Of a stretch of 59,552 bases of DNA, positions 1 through 7,147 are shown piece after piece. The DNA is from Deltaproteobacteria bacterium (GTDB lineage: Bacteria; Desulfobacterota; Syntrophobacteria; Syntrophobacterales; Syntrophobacteraceae), in contig JAJYTC010000005.1 in the NCBI GenBank assembly GCA_021793275.1, forward strand, positions 1-59,552. The letters run 5' to 3'. Position 1 is the stretch's first letter. Each line of letters opens with the position of its first letter. Under the pieces are notes generated by a model. The model searched no databases. It had not been told where the DNA came from and saw only the letters and a program-made list of their open reading frames with translations. Both the position numbers and the translations under genes were made by a program.

Positions 1-27
1 CCGTCTAAATCTTTCTATGAAAGTTTT

Positions 28-1038
28 CTATTTGTACCAATCGTACGGATTTCCGAGAGGAACCACGAGGCGCATCATAGCCCAGTCGCCGCCAACGTCG
101 TTCTTCGTATAGACCTGGAAGTTGTAGGTGAACAGCAGACTGCAGGGGCCAAAATTGTAGCCGACGATCGGGCCTGCGGTCCAGTTCTCAGCCATGGTGT
201 TGGGGATCGAGCCGTAAGGTCCCCCGAGAAACGTGATGCCCTTGTCGTTGTTAGTTTGCATCTGGCCTTCCGCGCCAAGACCGAACGTCCACTTGTTGAC
301 CGTGTACGTAAGGGTGTAATCCATCGCCAACTCGTTGCCGTTCTGGATGTCGGAGGCATTGTCCTTGGTCCAGAAGGTGTACATGAATTCGCCGCTGATG
401 TTCCAGCCGCCGTACAGCCAGCTAATGCCGATATCAGGCGTGAACTGGTAGCTGTCGCTGCTCGACCAGGCGTAAAGATTCTGCTTGCTCTGGCTAAGCA
501 GCCTGTCGCCGTAGATTTGAGTCTGAGCGGCCAGGCTGTCTCCCGGCGACGTGGTGCCGTCGTTTAAGCCGACCGCGAATGAAGCGGCCACATGGAAGTT
601 GCACGGGATATTCCAGGACAGGATGAACGGGACAAGAACGGTATTGTACGCGCCCCATTGCGAGCCGGTAATGGACTCTGCCGGCCCAAGCGGAGCCCTT
701 ATAATCGACGAGTCGAATGGTTCCGCAATAGCCATTGCGTACGTTGCGCCCAAAATGGGGCATATGCCGGGGTTCCACAACAGGATGGGAACATCGACGT
801 AGCCGTTGATCTTGGCGCTTTCGCCGGGGAGATAGTTTCCGGCGCCGTTATATTGTTTCCAGTTGCCCAACCAGTAGAAATCGTTGATGAAGTACAGGCC
901 GGCAGGCGGCAGAGCGCCGGAAGCCAGACCTTCGTCAGCACCGCGCAGGTGCCAGTCCCAGAGTTCTTCAGCAAACGCGGAGCTGACCATAGTCAACACC
1001 GCAAGACAAATACAAATTACCATAAGAAATTTCTTCAT
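28..1038 (-). CDS. outer-membrane porin-like beta-barrel protein
   Basis: 336 residues. A signal peptide (MKKF, hydrophobic stretch, then a cleavage-like SSAFAEE) is followed by a Trp/Tyr/Gly-rich mature part with alternating polar/apolar strands and no membrane helices. This resembles the SphA / MetA-pathway-of-phenol-degradation group of outer-membrane channels. The ATG at 1038 is chosen because GAGGAGG lies just upstream; a longer frame from 1068 would put ten acidic residues before the signal peptide. The C-terminus ends in a hydrophobic strand pattern (LVVPLGNPYDWYK), as in barrels. It stands alone, with a 380-bp leader upstream. The substrate is unknown; passage of a small hydrophobic or aromatic compound is inference from the family. 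Confidence 0.6.
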   Translation of the reverse strand: MKKFLMVICICLAVLTMVSSAFAEELWDWHLRGADEGLASGALPPAGLYFINDFYWLGNWKQYNGAGNYLPGESAKINGYVDVPILLWNPGICPILGATYAMAIAEPFDSSIIRAPLGPAESITGSQWGAYNTVLVPFILSWNIPCNFHVAASFAVGLNDGTTSPGDSLAAQTQIYGDRLLSQSKQNLYAWSSSDSYQFTPDIGISWLYGGWNISGEFMYTFWTKDNASDIQNGNELAMDYTLTYTVNKWTFGLGAEGQMQTNNDKGITFLGGPYGSIPNTMAENWTAGPIVGYNFGPCSLLFTYNFQVYTKNDVGGDWAMMRLVVPLGNPYDWYK

Positions 1039-1418
1039 CTCTTCCTCCTCGAAGTGAAAAACCAACATCCTCTCAAAACAGGGCCAGCGAATCGCACCCC
1101 TCGAACCGGCTCTGTCTTGCCCCTTGATCGGGCGACCTCGTTCAACACCTCCTTTCAGCCCATGAATCGGTTAGCGCCGGCGCAAACGATGGCGGGATCA
1201 CGAAAAAAACCCGCTCCGAGCACTGGCCCAACCTCGAAACGCCCCACAGCAACTCGGGCCGAAGAATTGCCCCATCCCGGCAAGAGTTCCTGTGTCTCCC
1301 TCCCTATAATACTTTTGTCAGGTAGTCAAATTAAATTTTGTAAAAAATTCCCATCACAAATTTCCGCCGTCAATCGGTGCATCCGAAGAAACGCTCAACC
1401 AATCGCCATCGTGTCTAT
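1039..1418. other. intergenic leader of the porin gene
   Basis: No convincing gene is seen. On the minus strand the region starts with an A/T-rich stretch holding a TTGACT box (about 1327-1332) followed by TATTATAG, a plausible promoter for the porin, and would give a 5' leader of about 270 bases. A 36-codon frame opening at a TTG near 1145 ends in an ATGA overlap with the porin start. Its start is too close to the nearest AGGAGG, so I do not call it a gene. Confidence 0.3.
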
Positions 1419-2444
1419 TTATCCGGTTTCTTCCTCAGTGCGCTCTACGGCCCTGCGTTGGATTATTTGGTGATCGTCCCCCTCCGACAAACGATCTTTT
1501 CTGAAAACATCTCTTACAATAAAGATGGGACGGGCCCGTACCTGTTCGTGCATGCGCCCCAGGTACTGACCGATAATCCCGAGCACGAACAATTGTATGC
1601 TTCCCATCACCGTCACGACCATCATAAGGCTTGCCCAGCCCTGTGGGGTTTTTCCCACAAACAGCCAGGACCACAGGATGTAGCCAAGCAGCGCCAGGCT
1701 GCACGCCGCAAAGAGCAGCCCCGCCCAGCTCGCCACGGCAAGGGGCCGCACGGAGGAAGCCACAATGCCGTCAAGCGCCAATCGCATCAGGCGCCAGAAA
1801 GGATATTTGGTTTTGCCGGCAAAGCGGCCGTCGCGGTCATAGAGGATAGGCGTCTGCCGAAAACCTACCCAGCTTACCATGCCCCGAATGAACCGGTGGC
1901 GCTCGGGCATCTGCAGAATAATGTCGAGCACGCGCCGCGAAATGAGGCGGAAATCGCCTGTATCGACAGGTATGGGCACCTCCGTAAGCTTACTGAGGAA
2001 ACGATAGAAAACCGAGCAGGCTACGCGCTTAGGAATGCTGTCCCCCGGCCTGCTTCGGCGCTGCGCGTAGACAACATCGGCCCCTTCGTCCATCAGCGCA
2101 AGCATCCCTGGCAAAAGTTCGGGCGGATCCTGCAAATCGGCGTCCATGATCAGGATGCGCTCTCCGGTACAATAATGCAATCCGGCGGAAAGGGCGAGCT
2201 GATGGCCGTGATTGCGCGAAAGGTCAATCGCTGTTACCGCCCGATCGTCCCGGCTGAGTTCGATCATCCGATCAAGGGTATCGTCGGTAGAGCCGTCGTT
2301 CACAAGGACAATTTCATAAGGCCTTCCGAGTGAATCGCCAACCGCTTTCACGCGGCGATAGGTTTCCGGAAGCACCGCCGATTCGTTGTAGCAGGGCAAT
2401 AAAAAGCTCACGTAAGGACGAAACGAATCATGTGATCCAGCCAT
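1419..2444 (-). CDS. family 2 glycosyltransferase (GtrB/ArnC/DPM1-like)
   Basis: 341 residues. The N-terminal GT-A domain shows the family 2 hallmarks: LLPCYNES, the nucleotide-binding VNDGSTDDT, MDADLQDPPE (DxD region) and the acceptor-site region MPERHRFIRGMVSW. Two C-terminal membrane segments follow (about residues 225-255 and 265-290). This architecture is typical of enzymes that charge undecaprenyl phosphate with a sugar (GtrB, ArnC, YkcC types). The ATG at 2444 is preferred: it has GAAAGG upstream and leaves a gap after the preceding gene, whereas 2489 would overlap it. It is the last of three consecutive glycosyltransferase genes, so it probably supplies lipid-linked sugar to the two GT-C enzymes upstream. 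The sugar is not predictable. Confidence 0.8.
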   Translation of the reverse strand: MAGSHDSFRPYVSFLLPCYNESAVLPETYRRVKAVGDSLGRPYEIVLVNDGSTDDTLDRMIELSRDDRAVTAIDLSRNHGHQLALSAGLHYCTGERILIMDADLQDPPELLPGMLALMDEGADVVYAQRRSRPGDSIPKRVACSVFYRFLSKLTEVPIPVDTGDFRLISRRVLDIILQMPERHRFIRGMVSWVGFRQTPILYDRDGRFAGKTKYPFWRLMRLALDGIVASSVRPLAVASWAGLLFAACSLALLGYILWSWLFVGKTPQGWASLMMVVTVMGSIQLFVLGIIGQYLGRMHEQVRARPIFIVRDVFRKDRLSEGDDHQIIQRRAVERTEEETG

Positions 2445-2472
2445 GGAAAACCTTTCGAAAGGGCATCGGATA

Positions 2473-3714
2473 TCAAGCCGTTTGCTCACCGCTCCACGCC
2501 TCTCCTTCGCGCAGGACCAGCCAGGCCAGAATGCCGATAAATAAAGCGGTCATCACCGGGTGCCAAAACAGGGCAAAATAGTTGCCGAACACCGGGTGCA
2601 GCAGGTTGGGCAAAAGACTCATGGACAGGGAAATAGCCACAGTCAGCCATCCGAACCAGCGTCTAGGCCCGGAACTCAGCGCCGCAACAGCCCATAGGCC
2701 GAGAGCCGGCGCGAGGATGACATAGCTGTTGGCTTCGTTCATCGGGTTGAACAGCATCAGGTAGGATGCGGCCAGCGCAAGCAGCCACATCGCGCGGAAG
2801 GGCTCCCGCAAACGTCGCGCCCCCGCCACCCACAGCGCCAGGAATATACCCCCGGCCGCAAAGCGCGCTATAACGGATATTCGTTCCGGCAGCTCCCAGC
2901 CAAAGGTTCGGATGACGCCGTCAATATCGGCGAACCGATCCTGGTGGACAGCGGCGCACTTTCCAATATTGGCGAAAAATGCGTGAAACTGTCCACCCAC
3001 ATAGCCAACCGGCGCGAACAGAAAGGGGAAAAGGGCGAGGGCGGCGAGCGCCGTGACCAGGCGAAGGCGCAGCGGCCCATAAACGGCTGCTGCAAGTAAT
3101 AACATCACCATGCCAAGAGGTTTAATTCCTGTCGCCAGCACTATCAAAGCCGCGGCCGCCCACCATCGACGGCGGGCAAGGCACGCTGAGGCATATAACC
3201 CCAGTCCGCCAAGTATGGCGTTAGCCTGCCCGTTGCGTAACGCCGCCAGGCAGAGCGGCATTGTAAGGAGTGAAGCATACAGAAAAGAACTGCTAGCAGT
3301 GAACGGGTGATAACCATTCTTGCCACCACACGTTTCTCCTGGACCGGCGTGTCGAATATCGAATATCGAATAGCTGAAGCTCCAAATTCCGGCTGCAAGC
3401 AGGGCGGCTTCACACCACCGCCAAAAAATGTCGCCCACCGGAATAGGTAGCCAATGAAACGGCGAAAATATAACGGCGAACTGGGGCATGTAGTTCATGC
3501 CGCCCGGGCCGTGATACAGGTCTTTTCCAGCCCACCAAGCCGCGGCGGCGGCGTGATAGAGTGTGGTTACAGTGCGGCGCTGCGGGTCGAGCGCCACAAG
3601 GATGCTTATGACAAGCATGGGTGCAAGCCAGGTCAGGACGCCGAGCTTTATCTCAAGACCTGAAACCTTACGCCTGCAGCATCCGGCCTGCTCGTCAACG
3701 GCTGTCTCGGACAT
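2473..3714 (-). CDS. GT87-type (DUF2029) integral-membrane glycosyltransferase
   Basis: 413 residues with about nine or ten hydrophobic membrane segments. The N-terminal loop DPQRRTVTTLYHAAAAAWW...DLYHGPGGMNYMPQFA matches the first periplasmic loop of DUF2029/GT87 polyprenol-phosphate-sugar-dependent transferases, where an acidic/Arg pair and a YxYPP-like motif (here NYMPQ) form the active site. The start at 3714 is supported by AGGAAA five bases upstream. It lies nine bases downstream of nothing else on its strand and 28 bases before the GT2 gene, so the two are probably co-transcribed. It likely moves a sugar from a lipid carrier to an outward-facing acceptor; donor and acceptor are unknown. 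Confidence 0.7.
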   Translation of the reverse strand: MSETAVDEQAGCCRRKVSGLEIKLGVLTWLAPMLVISILVALDPQRRTVTTLYHAAAAAWWAGKDLYHGPGGMNYMPQFAVIFSPFHWLPIPVGDIFWRWCEAALLAAGIWSFSYSIFDIRHAGPGETCGGKNGYHPFTASSSFLYASLLTMPLCLAALRNGQANAILGGLGLYASACLARRRWWAAAALIVLATGIKPLGMVMLLLAAAVYGPLRLRLVTALAALALFPFLFAPVGYVGGQFHAFFANIGKCAAVHQDRFADIDGVIRTFGWELPERISVIARFAAGGIFLALWVAGARRLREPFRAMWLLALAASYLMLFNPMNEANSYVILAPALGLWAVAALSSGPRRWFGWLTVAISLSMSLLPNLLHPVFGNYFALFWHPVMTALFIGILAWLVLREGEAWSGEQTA

Positions 3715-3723
3715 ATTGTTTCC

Positions 3724-5223
3724 TCAAAAACGTTTGTAAATGACAATTTTACCTATTTGCCGGACCGGTTCGTAGTCCATGAAAAGCACTTCCGAAAGAA
3801 GCGCCGATGCCCTCGGGTGTGCCAGCAGATAGTATACAACGGCAGGCTTGACAATAAACTCCGGTTTTTTGTCCAGGATAGCCGCCAGTTCGGAGTAAGT
3901 GGTCGCGGAAGGACCGTCCAGCGCCTTCATGAGGTATTCTCGCCCTATATTGCTTGGAGTTGTGGCCTCTTTCGAAATGGGTTTTACGCCAAGAAGCCAT
4001 TCGGCCATCTGCGCCCCCATGAAGTAGACGGGTTTACTGCCGGGGTTCGCCGTTTTGAGATATTCGGCGATTTCATAAGAAGCTCCGTAGACAAGCCTCT
4101 CACCGGCCATCGCCCTCGAGACCACAGGCTCGTAGGCCAAGGCGATTTGACGAGCCGGCAGTATCAGGTAGAGGACCGAGAGCAGCAAAACGAGCGGCTT
4201 CCATCGCGTATCGAGAAGCCCGTCGAGAAAAAAGGCGGAAATAATGGTTGCGAAGGGTAAAAGCTGAATGAGGTAGTGTTCGTAAGCAGCGCCGCTCTTG
4301 AGAATGGACACCGCAGTCGCCCCGGCAAAAACTGCGAGCATTGTCATGAATGATTTCGTCGAATCAGGGAAATCTTTCATCCTGTAAAAGTATCTGGGCG
4401 CTCCGCAGGCGATGCAGGCCAAAACAGGGAAATTAACCAGCAGACTGCGAGGTTCGAAAGCCGTGCATATGTACTTATGCATGGCCCCTATCATTGACAT
4501 CTGAGAATCCGCATAACTTAGAGGAGCGTAAATCATCGCGGTCGAAAAGAGACGTTCCTTTCCGGCAATTACATAGGGCAGAAAAACCAGCCCAAGAGGG
4601 ATTGCCCCTCCCGCAACGTAAGAACAAATCCTTGTAAAAAAAGCGGCATGCGGGCGCAGAAACCTGCCGCTCAGCAACAGCAGACCACCTGCAAGCGCTA
4701 CGTAAGCCAGGTTTAGGCGAATGAGGCACGCCAGGGAGATAAAAAAACCTGCAAAGAAAAAATCCCTGGCCCCAACCTTATCTTTTAACATTACCAGCAT
4801 AGCTGCCGTGAGAGGAACAATCGCTATTATCTCGGAAACAGTGCCGGCCCCGGTCTCGCTAAGAGTGGAAGTAATTATGAAAAGAAAGGCGGCAATAAAG
4901 CCTGTTCGAGCCCCCCCCAACCTCTCAGCGCACAGGAAAATCAGCCAGGCCGCCGCAAATGCGCAGAGCAACCCGCTGAACCTGATTGCGGGAATCGATT
5001 TTCCAAAAACGGCTATCGTCGCCGCAAAGAAATAGAACAAAAGAGGGGGCTTGAGGTCCCACAGCTTGTCGTAGGGCAGGTTCCCATCGACGATGTCCTG
5101 CCCCATCAGGGCGAACGTGCCTTCATCCGGATCTATCACGTCATGGAAAAAAAAAGGCAGCCTGACCAGAACCGTGATGGAGGCCACGATAAGCAGGAGC
5201 TTTATCCTTGTGGACCTTTGCAT
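3724..5223 (-). CDS. GT39/PMT_2 (ArnT-like) membrane glycosyltransferase
   Basis: 499 residues. After the first membrane segment comes DVIDPDEGTFALMGQDI, the DxDE-containing first loop of dolichyl/undecaprenyl-phosphate-sugar protein or lipid glycosyltransferases of the PMT_2 family, followed by LPYDKLWDLKPPLLFYF (the KPPL motif). About twelve hydrophobic segments and a soluble C-terminal domain follow. The ATG at 5223 is preferred (GGAG just upstream, 16 bases after the cobS stop) over 5277, which would overlap cobS. It begins a three-gene glycosyltransferase run but sits only 16 bases behind the cobalamin operon, so read-through from there is likely. Function is inferred from the family only. 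Confidence 0.75.
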   Translation of the reverse strand: MQRSTRIKLLLIVASITVLVRLPFFFHDVIDPDEGTFALMGQDIVDGNLPYDKLWDLKPPLLFYFFAATIAVFGKSIPAIRFSGLLCAFAAAWLIFLCAERLGGARTGFIAAFLFIITSTLSETGAGTVSEIIAIVPLTAAMLVMLKDKVGARDFFFAGFFISLACLIRLNLAYVALAGGLLLLSGRFLRPHAAFFTRICSYVAGGAIPLGLVFLPYVIAGKERLFSTAMIYAPLSYADSQMSMIGAMHKYICTAFEPRSLLVNFPVLACIACGAPRYFYRMKDFPDSTKSFMTMLAVFAGATAVSILKSGAAYEHYLIQLLPFATIISAFFLDGLLDTRWKPLVLLLSVLYLILPARQIALAYEPVVSRAMAGERLVYGASYEIAEYLKTANPGSKPVYFMGAQMAEWLLGVKPISKEATTPSNIGREYLMKALDGPSATTYSELAAILDKKPEFIVKPAVVYYLLAHPRASALLSEVLFMDYEPVRQIGKIVIYKRF

Positions 5224-5239
5224 TATCTCCTTCAGACTC

Positions 5240-5980
5240 CTAACGCCACAGGCAGGCGGACAGCGTGAAAAGAACAACCTCGGTGATTTCGTTCGTTGAG
5301 CCTAACACATCTCCCGTTACGCCGCCAAGGCTGCGGTGAGCCAGGGACCTGACAAAAAGGCCGCACGCCACTGCCGATCCGAGCAGAATCGGAGCCTCTT
5401 TCCAACCGGGCGGCAGGGCGAAGACGACCGCGAACAACGCGGCGGCAAGAAGCGAGCCGCCGGTAATGTATTCTATACCGGCCTTGGCGAGCCCTCCAGA
5501 CCGGGCGCAGGAGCTTTTGTACGCGCATACGACGATTGCGAATCGGCCCAGTGCAGGAACAGTCGCCAGGGCAAGCCAGTTCCTCGACACAACGAGGCTG
5601 TAGACGGCGCAGGTCTTGACAAGGAGGGCCAAAATAAGGGCAAGCGCGCCAAATGCACCCGTCGCGCTGTCTTTCATGATCTCCAGGCGCCTTTCCCGCG
5701 TATACCCTCCGCCGAGTCCATCGGCCAGGTCAGCCAAACCGTCCAGGTGAAATCCCCGGGTAACCAGCGCCATGAGAGCGCACGTCCAGGCGGCAAGAAG
5801 AAGCGGAGGCATCACTGAATGCAGCAGCAGGACAGTGAGATAAGCCGTAAGACCCACCAGGAAACCCACGAGTGGAAAGCAGGCATAGCTGCCCCCCGAA
5901 TCGGAGGCGGTTATCTCCCCTGAAACGGGCAGCCCGAATATGGTCAAAAAAGAAAGAGAAACGGCAAATCTACGCCACAT
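5240..5980 (-). CDS. cobS: adenosylcobinamide-GDP ribazoletransferase (cobalamin synthase)
   Basis: 246 residues. This integral-membrane enzyme joins adenosylcobinamide-GDP to alpha-ribazole (or its phosphate), the last step of nucleotide-loop assembly. The CobS signature GFHLDGLADLADGLGGG is present near residue 80, followed by the RLEIMKDSATGAFG block, and there are six or so hydrophobic segments, as in the family. Length matches the usual 240-260 residues when the ATG at 5980 (MWRRF) is used; the longer frame from 6064 adds a hydrophilic tail that overlaps cobT. It is the last gene of the bza-cobT-cobS operon. Confidence 0.93.
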   Translation of the reverse strand: MWRRFAVSLSFLTIFGLPVSGEITASDSGGSYACFPLVGFLVGLTAYLTVLLLHSVMPPLLLAAWTCALMALVTRGFHLDGLADLADGLGGGYTRERRLEIMKDSATGAFGALALILALLVKTCAVYSLVVSRNWLALATVPALGRFAIVVCAYKSSCARSGGLAKAGIEYITGGSLLAAALFAVVFALPPGWKEAPILLGSAVACGLFVRSLAHRSLGGVTGDVLGSTNEITEVVLFTLSACLWR

Positions 5981-6053
5981 AAGGCCCCTGTGAAGTTTTT
6001 TCTCTCCGCCCCAGGCGGTGGTCCAGCGTTTCGCGGGATTTGTTGTGCCGCAC

Positions 6054-7145
6054 TTATCCTGCATTTGGCACGGAGGCCGTCTCCGAGCTCGTTACGCCGG
6101 CCTGCTCGAAAGTGAGCACTTCATTGAAAACACGCACCGCCCCCTCGATGACGCCCATCGCCAGGGCGGCGCCGGTGCCTTCCCCGAGGCGCAGCCCCAG
6201 GTCGAGAATAGGTTCCAGTCCGAGGTAAGCGAGCATTTTGCGATGCCCGGACTCCTCCGAACAATGCCCCGCGAAAACATAATCGACAGCGGCGGGACAT
6301 AACGAGTGAGCGACCAGCGCCCCGGCGGTCGAGATGAAGCCGTCGATCACGGCCGGACGCCTGTGGTATGCAGCCGCCAGGACACACCCTGCGATTCCGC
6401 CGATTTCAAAACCGCCCACCTTGGCAAGAGCATCCAAACCATCCGCTGCGTTCGGGCGATTGATCTCAATTGCCCGCTTAACTATTTCGCACTTATTGTC
6501 CATGGCGCTGTCACCTATTCCCGTCCCCCGCCCCACCATTTCATTGATCGGCTTTCCGGTAAGGACTGCGCCAAGGGCGGCCGAGGGCGTCGTATTACCG
6601 ATGCCCATATCGCCTGTGCCGAGCATCCGCACGCCTGTGGAAAAAAGTTCGGAGGCAATGTTGAAGCCGTGCAGGATCGACTGCTCGGCCTGGGCGCGGG
6701 TCATTGCCGGTCCTCTCGCTATATTTGCGGTGCCTCGGCCCACCTTGCGAATGTGGAACCGGTTCCGGTATTCGGAAGAGCCGGGATCCACGTCCGGAAT
6801 AATCCCCATGTCCACCACCAAAACTTCCGCCCCGACGTTGCGTGCCAAAACGTTGATGCCTGCGCCGCCCCTAAGAAAATTCTTCACCATTTCACCGGTT
6901 ACTTCCTGTGGAAACGCGCTCACGCCATCGGATGCCACGCCGTGGTCTCCGGCCATGACCAGGAAGGCCTTCGAGAAGACCTCGGGCTGGAGCGTCTCCT
7001 GAATCCCGCAAATACGCTCCGAGATTTCGTGCAGTCTCCCCAGGGCCCGTGGAGGGATCGCAAGCTGCAAAGTGTGCTCGCGCGCCTTCTCTACCCACTC
7101 GCTGCCGACCGGTTGGATCTTCTTTACGATTTCTTCCAGATTCAT
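6054..7145 (-). CDS. cobT: nicotinate-nucleotide--dimethylbenzimidazole phosphoribosyltransferase
   Basis: 363 residues. It activates the lower-ligand base (DMB) to alpha-ribazole phosphate. Family blocks seen are VMAGDHGVASDGVSAFPQ, FLRGGAGINVLAR, GDMGIGNTTPSAA, GGFEIGGIAG and the C-terminal EESGH...LGLRLGEGTGAALAM, whose Glu is the catalytic base in known CobT. An upstream ATG at 7151 overlaps the preceding stop as ATGA but sits only two bases from GGAG; the ATG at 7145 has proper spacing and is used here. Its place directly behind the lower-ligand biosynthetic genes mirrors described bza operons, where cobT is included. Confidence 0.95.
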   Translation of the reverse strand: MNLEEIVKKIQPVGSEWVEKAREHTLQLAIPPRALGRLHEISERICGIQETLQPEVFSKAFLVMAGDHGVASDGVSAFPQEVTGEMVKNFLRGGAGINVLARNVGAEVLVVDMGIIPDVDPGSSEYRNRFHIRKVGRGTANIARGPAMTRAQAEQSILHGFNIASELFSTGVRMLGTGDMGIGNTTPSAALGAVLTGKPINEMVGRGTGIGDSAMDNKCEIVKRAIEINRPNAADGLDALAKVGGFEIGGIAGCVLAAAYHRRPAVIDGFISTAGALVAHSLCPAAVDYVFAGHCSEESGHRKMLAYLGLEPILDLGLRLGEGTGAALAMGVIEGAVRVFNEVLTFEQAGVTSSETASVPNAG

Positions 7146-7147
7146 CC

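Noticed and set aside
1060-1145. tRNA-like GGTTCGA on the minus strand
   Set aside because: No acceptor or anticodon stem could be paired around it.
592-1473. Long plus-strand frame over the porin gene and leader
   Set aside because: It has no ribosome-binding site or family similarity and is the antisense shadow of the porin gene.
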